This document shows positions 1 through 5,578 of a stretch of DNA of 6,744 nt, in pieces. This stretch comes from CAJQND01 sp051010095. Lineage in GTDB: Bacteria > Pseudomonadota > Alphaproteobacteria > Rhizobiales > CAJQND01. A program made the position numbers and the translations under genes. The stretch is from assembly GCA_051010095.1 (NCBI GenBank), contig JBPCVX010000005.1, positions 1 to 6,744 of the forward strand, given 5' to 3'. The notes under the pieces are model-generated. The model did no database searches, was not told the origin of the DNA, and saw only the letters and a list, made by a program, of their open reading frames with translations. Each line of letters begins with the position of its first letter. The first letter of the stretch is position 1.

Positions 1-100
1 GGTTTTATTCCGCTCGCGCCAATTCGCAAATGCTCAAGCGCATTTTCTCATGGCTCCGCGAGTGCGGCCTGACCGGCCGAGGCGCAGTCGCACCTAGTCC

Positions 101-125
101 CAATCCCGCATGGAATGCGGAATTG
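101..125. repeat. Imperfect 11-bp stem with 3-nt loop
   Basis: CAATCCCGCAT (101-111) pairs with ATGCGGAATTG (115-125) around the loop GGA, with one C-A mismatch in 11 positions. There is no T-run on either side, so it is not a classical terminator. It lies inside the repeat-rich tract and is probably part of that element. Confidence 0.5.
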
Positions 126-168
126 CTCCGGCGTTACCTCGCGTGATCTCACAAGGAAAAAGACGGAG

Positions 169-203
169 CACGCGATAGCGTGTGACTGGGGCCAGGCGGC
201 CCC
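169..203 (-). other. Tandem GC hairpins
   Basis: Read on the minus strand, GGGGCC-GCCT-GGCCCC (203-188, perfect 6-bp stem) is followed by CACGC-TATC-GCGTG (182-169). A short T5 run comes a few bases later (near 160-156). It could weakly terminate a long leftward transcript from the HxlR gene. It lies about 185 bases past that stop codon, however, and the T-run is not adjacent to the stem. It may equally be a structural part of the repeat. Confidence 0.3.
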
Positions 204-324
204 CGGCGCTCAAGATCAACCCGAGCGGAGCGGAGCGAGCACGGAAAAGTTGATCGCAGAATAATGCGCCGCGCCCGCGCAGCCGTGAGCAAGCATCAGC
301 TTGCGAACTGGCGTGAGCGGTATA

Positions 325-342
325 GATTCCGCGAGCGGAATC
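325..342. repeat. Perfect 8-bp inverted repeat, 2-nt spacer
   Basis: GATTCCGC and GCGGAATC flank the two bases GA. The site sits at the edge of the right copy of the larger inverted repeat. It is too tight for a normal RNA loop, so it is more likely a DNA-level palindrome or a repeat boundary. Confidence 0.45.
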
Positions 343-367
343 AAACCGGAGCGACATAAACTCCGCC

Positions 368-387
368 CGAGGCCCGCTCGCGCCTCG
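368..387 (-). terminator. Weak hairpin just after the HxlR stop
   Basis: On the minus strand the stop codon TGA (390-388) is followed directly by CGAGGC, an 8-base loop, and GCCTCG. This is a perfect 6-bp GC stem. The downstream bases are GGCGGAGTTT rather than a T-run, so intrinsic termination would be poor. Confidence 0.25.
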
Positions 388-744
388 TCACCGCCTGTCA
401 AATACCTGATTGGCTTTTTGAAACGCTTGTTTGTTCTCAATCCCCCATTCACACAAAGCCCTGAAGAACGGATGTGCGGACATGCCAAGATTAGTCAGTT
501 CATATTCAACCCGCACAGGAATTTCTTCATGAAAGGTGCGCTTCACCAGTCCGCCGCGTTCAAGTTCGCGCAATCGCTGCGTGAGCATCTTTTGAGTGAT
601 TTCAGGGAGCTGCCGGCGCAGATCAGAGAAACGCTGACGCCCACCGAAAACCAGGCAAAAAATGATGGCCGGTTTCCATTTGGCGCCGATAATTTTTATG
701 ACCTCTTCAACTTGGCCAACCAATTCTTTGTCACGTTCGTTCAT
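388..744 (-). CDS. HxlR-family winged-helix transcriptional regulator
   Basis: This 118-residue cytoplasmic DNA-binding protein is of normal HxlR length. IGAKWKPAIIFCL (19-31) is the family's signature helix. RFSDLRRQLPEITQKMLTQR (38-57) and the following ELERGGLVKR form the recognition helices, and PVRVEYELTNLG (76-87) is the wing and its exit. HxlR proteins act as dimers, usually controlling a divergent neighbour and themselves. Here the divergent neighbours are a STAS-like protein, a RidA protein and an epoxide-hydrolase-like enzyme. The N-terminal cysteine used for thiol sensing by YodB/HypR-type members is absent. The only cysteines are C30 and C98, so a ligand-sensing or different redox mode is likelier. 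No Shine-Dalgarno sequence precedes the ATG; an AT palindrome abuts it instead, so the mRNA may be leaderless or weakly translated. The effector is unknown. Confidence 0.93.
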   Translation of the reverse strand: MNERDKELVGQVEEVIKIIGAKWKPAIIFCLVFGGRQRFSDLRRQLPEITQKMLTQRLRELERGGLVKRTFHEEIPVRVEYELTNLGMSAHPFFRALCEWGIENKQAFQKANQVFDRR

Positions 745-765
745 AATATATACTTGGTATATTTT
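745..765. promoter_or_regulatory. Probable HxlR operator palindrome
   Basis: ATATAC (748-753), spacer TTG and GTATAT (757-762) form a perfect inverted repeat. It extends to 745-765 with one mismatched pair (747/763). It touches the start codon of the HxlR gene and overlaps a possible minus-strand -10 (TATACC, 761-756), which is well placed for autorepression. Family members usually bind such short AT-rich dyads between divergent genes. Assignment to this regulator is inferred from position and symmetry. Confidence 0.5.
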
Positions 766-775
766 TAGTGCCTAA

Positions 776-804
776 TTGACTTTCTATACCACCATGATTT
801 GTAT
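776..804 (+). promoter_or_regulatory. Possible sigma-70 promoter for the rightward genes
   Basis: TTGACT (776-781) is a good -35 match. With a 17-base spacer it is followed by TTGTAT (799-804), a weak -10 matching at 3 of 6. The placement, about 60 bases before the start at 867 and just right of the palindrome, is sensible. The -10 match is poor. Confidence 0.25.
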
Positions 805-866
805 GCAAGGGATATGGGGCATAAGTCTTCGAAAATTTATTTTATTAAACGATTAGGAAAAACAAA

Positions 867-1271
867 ATGGAAGTTGCAAGCGTAAAATATTCCGACCAAT
901 GGGGTGATGTGATCGACAGACCAAGAGACCATTGTGTGGAGATTCGCTGGTTTGACACGACGTCTGAAATGGATGGCGAGGATTTTTCGACCTTTCTCAC
1001 ATTCTATGCCGAACAAGTTGAAGCGTGTGGGCGTGAAGGTGGCCTGATTGATGCTGTGCAATTTAAAATGGACATGAAAAAGATGAATATGGGTTGGCGC
1101 GACGTGCATATCATCCCGCGTTATAATGCAGCAGGATTGAAAAAATTTGCCTTTGTCATGCCAGCCGGTATGCCCGCAATTGGTAATCCGCCCCAGGCTG
1201 AAGGGCCGGCGCAATTTCCAACCGCTTATTTTGGCGCCCGCGCGGAAGCGCTCGCCTGGTTAGCGGAATAA
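867..1271 (+). CDS. Small STAS/SpoIIAA-like protein of unknown function
   Basis: A 134-residue soluble protein without signal peptide or membrane segment. AGGAAAA lies about seven bases before the ATG, supporting this start. The alternation of strand and helix and the ending FGARAEALAWLAE recall the SpoIIAA-like/STAS superfamily, whose members often end in a phrase like 'REEALAWL'. The central KKFAFVMPAGMPAIGNPP (about 92-109) is the most distinctive stretch. No catalytic motif is visible and the substrate is unknown. It is the first gene divergent from the HxlR regulator, so it is the likeliest direct regulatory target. It probably shares a transcript with the RidA gene 98 bases downstream. 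The coding assignment is firm; the fold assignment is tentative. Confidence 0.8.
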   Translation: MEVASVKYSDQWGDVIDRPRDHCVEIRWFDTTSEMDGEDFSTFLTFYAEQVEACGREGGLIDAVQFKMDMKKMNMGWRDVHIIPRYNAAGLKKFAFVMPAGMPAIGNPPQAEGPAQFPTAYFGARAEALAWLAE

Positions 1272-1369
1272 GCCGCGCAAAAAGTACGAATTTGCCTTCA
1301 AAGGATTGGGAAATAGGCATAGGCTCTCTCGCTAACAACAATTATAGATTTTCAGCTTTGGAGGCAGAC

Positions 1370-1723
1370 ATGACTTTGAAACGCATTAACCCGGGCAACC
1401 GCATGAGCACAGGCGTCATCAATAACGGCGTGGTGTATCTTTCCGGCCTGACAGCCAACGACACTACAGGTCAATCGGTGACCGAGCAGACAAAAGAAAT
1501 ACTGGCAGCGATCGATAAAAACCTTGCCGAAGCAGGCACGGACAAGACCAAGATTATTCGCGCGCAGATATGGCTCACCGACATGGGCACCTGGCCTGAA
1601 ATGAATGAGGTGTGGGATGCCTGGGTGGTTCCCGGTGAAACGCCAGTGCGCGCGGCGGTTCATTCGCCAGCTCTTGCCTTGCCCGGCCTTGAGGTTGAAA
1701 TCATGGTTGAGGCAGCGCTCTAG
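1370..1723 (+). CDS. RidA family protein, YoaB-type
   Basis: This 117-residue cytosolic Rid/YjgF/UK114 protein is probably a homotrimer. The canonical members hydrolyse reactive enamine/imine intermediates left by PLP enzymes to keto acids and ammonia. R94 in TPVRAAV and E110 in LEVEIMVEA match in spacing the catalytic Arg and Glu of E. coli RidA (R105, E120). The phrase MNEVWDAWVVPGETPVR (78-94) closely resembles E. coli YoaB, so this belongs to the YoaB-like subgroup, whose physiological substrate is not settled. I chose the ATG at 1370 because GGAGG lies just upstream (1360-1364) and the protein then begins MTLKRINPGNR, as in the family. An upstream in-frame extension to 1292 adds residues without similarity. 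The hydrolase gene starts 13 bases after the stop, so the two are probably cotranscribed. Confidence 0.92.
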   Translation: MTLKRINPGNRMSTGVINNGVVYLSGLTANDTTGQSVTEQTKEILAAIDKNLAEAGTDKTKIIRAQIWLTDMGTWPEMNEVWDAWVVPGETPVRAAVHSPALALPGLEVEIMVEAAL

Positions 1724-1727
1724 AGCG
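1716..1727. repeat. Perfect 12-bp palindrome over the RidA stop codon
   Basis: CGCTCTAGAGCG is fully self-complementary and centred on the TAG stop (1721-1723). A G-T wobble and an A-T pair extend it by two positions each side. It ends nine bases before the hydrolase ATG. It may affect coupling between the two genes or be a dispersed alphaproteobacterial motif. Confidence 0.5.
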
Positions 1728-1736
1728 TTCAGCACT

Positions 1737-2834
1737 ATGCAAGAGCTGCTGGGAAATATCCGTTCACGTCAGATCGACGGCGTGAACGGGTTGAACATGC
1801 ACATTCTGGAGGCGGGCGAAAACGCGCCTGAGCGGCCCTGCCTCTTGTTGTTGCATGGCTTCCCGGAACTTGCCTTTAGCTGGCGGAAAATTATGGAACC
1901 GCTGGCGGATGCCGGTTTTTATGTGGTCGCGCCTGATCAGCGCGGGTATGGGCGCACCACCGGATGGAGTGATGCCTATGATCAGGATCTGGCATCTTTT
2001 GAAGTGCTTAGTCTGGTGCGCGACAGCCTGGTGCTCTTGAACAAATTGCGGCGCTCAAATGTTGCAGCGGTGATCGGCCATGATTTCGGTTCACCGGTTG
2101 CCGCCCACTGCGCACTGGTGAGACCAGATGTGTTTAAATCCGTCGCCTTGATGAGTGCACCTTATGGTGGTCCGCCAGCACTTGACGGGCCTGACCGCAA
2201 TGACAGCACACTTGATGATCTTGCTGCGCTCGCGCGCCCGCGCAAACATTATCAATGGTATTACAGCACACCTGAAGCCAATGGTGACATGGTGAACTGC
2301 CCGCAGGGTTTAAACGCTTTTTTGCGCGCCTATTTTCATTGCAAAAGCGCTGATTGGGCAGCCAATAAACCTTACCGGTTGGAAGGATGGACCGCGCAAG
2401 AACTCGCCAAACTCCCAGACTATTACGTCATGGAGCTGGACGCAGGTATGGCGGAAACAGCCTCATCTATGGCGCCAACAGCAGATGAGGCACAAAACTG
2501 CACCTGGCTGAACGAAGACGAGTTGAAATTTTACACCGGCGAATACGCCCGTACCGGATTTCAAGGCGGCTTAAACTGGTATCGCTGCAGCACCGGCGCA
2601 AAACAGGCACATGATCTCAAGCTGTTTGCCGGCAGAACAATCGATGTTCCCGCCTGCTTTATCGCTGGTGCACAAGATTGGGGCGTTTATCAAATTCCTG
2701 GCGTTTTTGAAAAAATGCAAGCAACCGCCTGCAGCCAATTCAAAGGCGCCCATTTGATTGATGGTGCCGGGCATTGGGTGCAACAAGAACAACCCCAACA
2801 GGTGGTGGACGCGCTGCTTGGCTTTCTAAAGTGA
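1737..2834 (+). CDS. Alpha/beta hydrolase, epoxide hydrolase-like
   Basis: A 365-residue cytosolic enzyme with the complete soluble epoxide hydrolase signature. HGFPE (40-44) is the oxyanion-hole HGxP motif, and PDQRGYG (66-72) follows. GHDFGS (114-119) places D116 as nucleophile, D314 (GAQDWG) is the charge-relay acid and H346 (GAGHW) the general base. Two lid tyrosines that would activate the epoxide oxygen are present, Y172 (HYQWYY) and Y282 (LNWYR). The predicted reaction is epoxide plus water to vicinal diol. Because the nucleophile is Asp, a haloalkane dehalogenase is the main alternative, but the lid tyrosines argue against it. The lid between the tyrosines is longer than in mammalian enzymes (about 110 against 83 residues). 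The ATG at 1737 fits the family N-terminus (VNGLNMHILEAG). It has no clear Shine-Dalgarno sequence, so translation is probably coupled to the RidA gene. An in-frame upstream start at 1605 would lie within the RidA gene and adds only Arg-rich sequence. Confidence 0.9.
   Translation: MQELLGNIRSRQIDGVNGLNMHILEAGENAPERPCLLLLHGFPELAFSWRKIMEPLADAGFYVVAPDQRGYGRTTGWSDAYDQDLASFEVLSLVRDSLVLLNKLRRSNVAAVIGHDFGSPVAAHCALVRPDVFKSVALMSAPYGGPPALDGPDRNDSTLDDLAALARPRKHYQWYYSTPEANGDMVNCPQGLNAFLRAYFHCKSADWAANKPYRLEGWTAQELAKLPDYYVMELDAGMAETASSMAPTADEAQNCTWLNEDELKFYTGEYARTGFQGGLNWYRCSTGAKQAHDLKLFAGRTIDVPACFIAGAQDWGVYQIPGVFEKMQATACSQFKGAHLIDGAGHWVQQEQPQQVVDALLGFLK
2460..2491. repeat. 9-bp perfect inverted repeat inside the hydrolase gene
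   Basis: GCCTCATCT (2460-2468) and AGATGAGGC (2483-2491) flank 14 bases that include the palindrome GGCGCC. The repeat encodes the Ala/Thr/Ser-rich part of the lid insertion, around residues 241-252. It could form an mRNA stem or be a chance feature of a loosely constrained loop. Confidence 0.4.
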
Positions 2835-3527
2835 TTTCACGCCGCACAACATTTCGCGCTTCTTGCCAAAGCCCGCCGCTTTACGCACCTCAAATCCTGC
2901 ATCCTGCAGGTTCCGGCGCACCCAGCCTGCAACTGTGTAGGTGGCAAAAGTGCCGCCGGGATTGGTGTGATCATAGACGCCCTTCATTAAATCATCCGAC
3001 CACATGTCAGGATTTCGTGAAGGGGCAAAGCCATCAAGAAACCACGCATCCGCTTTGCCTTGCCACCCACCCACGCGATCGTTCGCACACCCGTGTACAA
3101 CCCGCAGGCTGGTTTGCGCATCCATGGGAAAACTAATCCCCACCCCTGGATCTTCGGGCCATACTGCCAATAAGGCTTCTGCCTGCTCATGGATATCCTC
3201 AAACGGTTTCAACGCCGCTCCCATGTCATCGCGCGCCATCGGAAACGCTTCAAAGGAGACAAAGTTTAAATGCTGCCCTTCCGTGCGCTCAAGCGCCCAG
3301 CGCCGCCAGGTTTCCAAGAAATTCAGGCCTGTGCCAAAACCAAGCTCGGCAATCGTGAAGGTGGTTTCCGCTTGCCAGCGCTCGGGCAATCCATTGCCAC
3401 CCATAAACACGTGCACGCATTCTGCCTGGCCGCCAGCGCGCGAATAAAAGTGGTCTTCAAACTGATTTGAGTAAGGCTGGCCGTTTTCCTGCCAAATGAT
3501 TTCGTGAAAATAAGGATCTTCATGCAT
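2826..3527 (-). CDS. mnmD: tRNA 5-methylaminomethyl-2-thiouridine methyltransferase MnmD
   Basis: A 233-residue SAM-dependent enzyme matching the N-terminal half of E. coli MnmC. It methylates nm5(s2)U at the wobble position (U34) of tRNAs to mnm5(s2)U, the last step of the MnmEG pathway. ELGFGTGLNFLE (61-72) is the SAM-binding motif I, FEAFPM (92-97) the adenosine-contact region, and DAWFLDGFAPSRNPDMW (160-176) the catalytic signature. GGTFATYTVAGWVRR (191-205) and FGKKREML (220-227) close the domain. The FAD-dependent oxidoreductase half of MnmC is absent. The end is normal rather than truncated, so this is a natural stand-alone MnmD. The start is fixed by an in-frame TAA four codons upstream (3539-3537); the ribosome site is weak. 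Its last 9 bases overlap the end of the convergent hydrolase gene, and it is divergent from the DUF3299 gene. Confidence 0.93.
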   Translation of the reverse strand: MHEDPYFHEIIWQENGQPYSNQFEDHFYSRAGGQAECVHVFMGGNGLPERWQAETTFTIAELGFGTGLNFLETWRRWALERTEGQHLNFVSFEAFPMARDDMGAALKPFEDIHEQAEALLAVWPEDPGVGISFPMDAQTSLRVVHGCANDRVGGWQGKADAWFLDGFAPSRNPDMWSDDLMKGVYDHTNPGGTFATYTVAGWVRRNLQDAGFEVRKAAGFGKKREMLCGVKSL

Positions 3528-3558
3528 ATACTTATGTTAAACCAATTCTCACTCAAAG

Positions 3559-3588
3559 ATGAATTGACATTTTTTGTGCGCAATTCAT
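3559..3588. promoter_or_regulatory. Candidate operator in the mnmD/DUF3299 divergent region
   Basis: ATGAATTG (3559-3566) and CAATTCAT (3581-3588) form a perfect 8-bp inverted repeat. The spacer is 14 bases and the half-site centres are 22 bp apart, about two helical turns. The left arm overlaps TTGACA (3564-3569), a consensus -35 for the rightward DUF3299 gene, though only a weak -10 (near 3587-3593) follows. A dimeric regulator bound here could block that promoter. It does not look like the alphaproteobacterial Zur dyad as I know it. Confidence 0.35.
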
Positions 3589-3637
3589 TGATAGCGCTCA
3601 TCGTTAGCGTTCACCTCAATGGCTCCTGAGAGAAACC

Positions 3638-4309
3638 ATGAAGTTTAAAACCATCACCCGCACTATGCTCGCTGCAGTTTTTGCAGTCTCAACGCTGAGC
3701 GCAGCAGCTGCAAAAGACTTAAATGAGATCTCATGGGATGATCTTGTGCCGCCGCGCTTCTCGCAAGACAGCCCACTGGCCAGCCTCACCCCTGAACAGC
3801 AATCAGACTTGCAGTTCATCAACCAAGTTGAACAATACAAAAAAGCCGGCATCACCGATGATGAAAACGGCTACGTGGAAGTTGCCAAGGAAATTGAGGG
3901 CAATCTGCGCGGCATGGGCCTTGATGTTGATACCTTGTTGGCGGAAACCCGCAAGGCGGCCGCCAAGGAAGTTTCCCTGGTTAAAAACCTTGATGGCAAA
4001 AGTGTGCGTATCCCTGGTTATGTATTGCCACTGGAAGCCGACGGTGACACCGTGAAAGAGTTTTTGCTGGTGCCTTATGTGGGGGCATGTATTCACACCC
4101 CACCACCACCTGAAAACCAGATTGTATATGTGAAGTTAGATAAGGGCGTTAAAATTAGCCGCATGTATGAGCCAGTATGGGCGACAGGTGTGTTGAATGC
4201 CAAGCAATCCAAACGTGAATTGAGTTTTGTCGACGGCTCTGATGATATAGCTGTTGGGTATCAGCTCAACGGAACCGCGATCGAGCCCTACGAGTTTGAA
4301 ACACAGTAA
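3638..4309 (+). CDS. Secreted DUF3299 domain protein
   Basis: A 223-residue protein with a Sec signal peptide: MKFKTITR, a hydrophobic core, then SAAAA, with likely cleavage before K26. The mature part is presumably periplasmic. The DUF3299 hallmarks are complete: VRIPGYVLPLE (123-133), FLLVPYVGACIHTPPPP (142-158) continuing into QIVYV, and EPVWATGVL (178-186). C151 and H153 in GACIHTPPPP are conserved and could bind metal or take part in thiol chemistry; the biochemical function is not established. DUF3299 genes tend to sit beside LolD/FtsX-type ABC transporters and zinc-related genes, which fits this neighbourhood. A GAGAGAAA ribosome site precedes the ATG. The gene converges on the permease gene with only 10 bases between stops and has its own promoter region shared with mnmD. 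Confidence 0.88.
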   Translation: MKFKTITRTMLAAVFAVSTLSAAAAKDLNEISWDDLVPPRFSQDSPLASLTPEQQSDLQFINQVEQYKKAGITDDENGYVEVAKEIEGNLRGMGLDVDTLLAETRKAAAKEVSLVKNLDGKSVRIPGYVLPLEADGDTVKEFLLVPYVGACIHTPPPPENQIVYVKLDKGVKISRMYEPVWATGVLNAKQSKRELSFVDGSDDIAVGYQLNGTAIEPYEFETQ

Positions 4310-4319
4310 TTCGCACCAA

Positions 4320-5573
4320 TTAGGAACGCACCATCATGCCATCAGCAAGAGACATGCGATAAGCGCGATAAGATGGCAATGCACTGACGGCAATGCCCGC
4401 CAAAATGATGGCCGCGAGCAGCATCCATTCGGTCTGACTCAAACCATCAATTGTGAGATACAGGCCGAACGCACTATCGACAATCGGGCGCAGAATATAG
4501 AGCGCTGCATAAAGCATGATGACACCAAGTATCGTGCCAACGGCGCTTAAGATGCCAGCCTCCATCATCAACATGCCCACGATGGTGGCCGGCCGGGCGC
4601 CAACTGAACGCAATATTGCCATTTCACGCCGGCGCTCGTTCAGTGTCGATAAGATCATGGTGGCCATACCAAGCAGCGCAGTGACGACAACCATGGCGGA
4701 GATGATCGCAAGTGCCGTTTCTGCGGTGCCCACCAGCGCCCACAATTGTTGCAAGGCAACACCTGGGATGACCGCCAGCAAGGGTTCAGCTTTATAGGTG
4801 TTGATGAACCGTTGAAGTTTAAAGATTTGCAGTTTGGATTTGGTGCCAATCAGAATGGCGGTGGCGTTGTTAGGTTTCAGATTGAGCTTGCGCACGCGAT
4901 CTGCGGAAAACTGGACACCTGGAATACGCGCCCCGCTCTTCCAATCAATATGAATCGCCTCAATGGCTTCCATGCTCACATGGACGGTGCGGTCAACAGG
5001 TGTTCCGGTTTTCTCAAGGATACCCGCCACAACAAATGGTTTGTCATCATGCTCAGTAAATCCGCCGCCCAATCCATGGGCCACGACAATTTTGTCACCC
5101 AGTTTGTAGCCAAGCTGTGCCGCCACGTCCGCGCCGATAACCGCATCGAACAGATCATCAAATGGACCACCAGAACTAAACGTCAGCGGTTGCTTATCGC
5201 GGTACTTGTAATACTTGAAATAGTCAGCAGACGTTCCGAGAACCCGAAACCCGCGATGGCTGTCGCCAAGAGAAATGGGAACCGCCCAGTCAACTTCAGG
5301 CTGACTTACAATATCCTCGTATGTTTCCCAGGTGATATTCTGTGTCGCATCACCAATCCGAAAAACCGAATAGAGGAGAAGCTGAACAGCACCCGATCGC
5401 GCACCGACAATAAGGTCAGTGTCAGAAATCGTGCTGGCGAAACTGGTGCGGGCACTGCTGCGCACTTTTTCTACGCCGAGGAAAAGCATCACGCTCATGG
5501 CAATGGCCAATATGGTCAAAAGCGCTGTGAGCCAGCGATTTCTAAGAGATTGCAAAGCGAGTTTAGGAAGCAT
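4320..5573 (-). CDS. ABC transporter permease, FtsX/MacB-type
   Basis: A 417-residue inner-membrane protein with the four-helix MacB/LolCE-type topology. TM1 spans about 14-34, a large periplasmic domain about 35-280, and TM2-TM4 about 284-310, 330-360 and 383-403. The cytosolic loop LNERRREMAILRSVGARP (311-328) is the characteristic ATPase-coupling segment. The protein ends SYRAYRMSLADGM, as in the family. Such permeases mostly transmit ATP hydrolysis to the periplasm (mechanotransmission) rather than forming a channel. The partner ATPase is encoded five bases upstream. The very strong ribosome site GGGGGAGG lies inside the end of that gene, so the two are tightly coupled. With neighbouring ZrgA-family and DUF3299 proteins, a zinc or metal-related envelope role is likely; the exact cargo is unknown. 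Confidence 0.9.
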   Translation of the reverse strand: MLPKLALQSLRNRWLTALLTILAIAMSVMLFLGVEKVRSSARTSFASTISDTDLIVGARSGAVQLLLYSVFRIGDATQNITWETYEDIVSQPEVDWAVPISLGDSHRGFRVLGTSADYFKYYKYRDKQPLTFSSGGPFDDLFDAVIGADVAAQLGYKLGDKIVVAHGLGGGFTEHDDKPFVVAGILEKTGTPVDRTVHVSMEAIEAIHIDWKSGARIPGVQFSADRVRKLNLKPNNATAILIGTKSKLQIFKLQRFINTYKAEPLLAVIPGVALQQLWALVGTAETALAIISAMVVVTALLGMATMILSTLNERRREMAILRSVGARPATIVGMLMMEAGILSAVGTILGVIMLYAALYILRPIVDSAFGLYLTIDGLSQTEWMLLAAIILAGIAVSALPSYRAYRMSLADGMMVRS

Positions 5574-5578
5574 CTGGC

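Larger units (their letters stand above)
10..320. repeat. Diverged inverted repeat (10-68 / 268-320)
   Basis: Positions 10-29 on the plus strand match 320-301 on the minus strand at 18 of 20 bases. In the same order, 47-68 match 289-268 at 18 of 22 bases. The unmatched stretches between the two blocks are 17 and 11 bases. Two collinear matches of this quality are very unlikely by chance, so these are two copies of one sequence in opposite orientation, separated by about 200 bp. No transposase or target-site duplication is seen. It may be a MITE-like or REP-like element, or two insertions of a dispersed repeat. Confidence 0.6.
1..387. other. Gene-free GC-rich intergenic tract with hairpins
   Basis: No open frame here resembles a known protein. 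The short frames crossing it are low-complexity and Arg/Ala/Ser-rich, as expected from GC-rich DNA without coding constraint. Hand counting gives about 62% GC over 1-360, against about 42% in a sample of the neighbouring regulator gene (481-540). The tract is full of GAGCG-like units (for example 222-240) and short stems: 65-79, 101-125, 169-182, 188-203, 214-220 with 249-255, 325-342 and 368-387. GCGGAAT-N4-CCGG occurs twice, near 117 and near 335. I read it as a decayed dispersed repeat or structured intergenic element downstream of the HxlR gene. What lies left of position 1 is unknown. Confidence 0.6.

Noticed and set aside
1..387. tRNA or CRISPR array in the gene-free tract
   Set aside because: No cloverleaf with a T-arm GGTTCGAATC-like box was found, and there are no regularly spaced identical direct repeats.
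94..488. Two short minus-strand open frames in the GC-rich tract and the end of the HxlR gene
   Set aside because: They are Arg/Ala/Gly-rich, without homology I recognise, and lie within the repeat and hairpins. The similarity of one of them to the translated bases 1-69 reflects the inverted repeat, not a protein family.
301..768. A 155-codon plus-strand open frame over the HxlR gene
   Set aside because: It is antisense to a clear HxlR protein and has no recognisable motif or ribosome site.
3004..3447. Plus-strand open frame opposite mnmD
   Set aside because: It is antisense to a complete MnmD with all its motifs, and its Pro/Ser/Cys-rich composition is typical of a shadow frame.
3528..3637. 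Zur binding site upstream of the DUF3299 gene
   Set aside because: I looked for the TGTTATAATATAACA-type dyad. Only a fragment, TTATGTTA (3532-3539), is present without a partner half-site.
4307..4322. TAATT/AATTA symmetry covering both stop codons of the convergent genes
   Set aside because: The stem is only 5 bp and all A/T, and arises mainly because both genes end in TAA. It is too weak for a bidirectional terminator.
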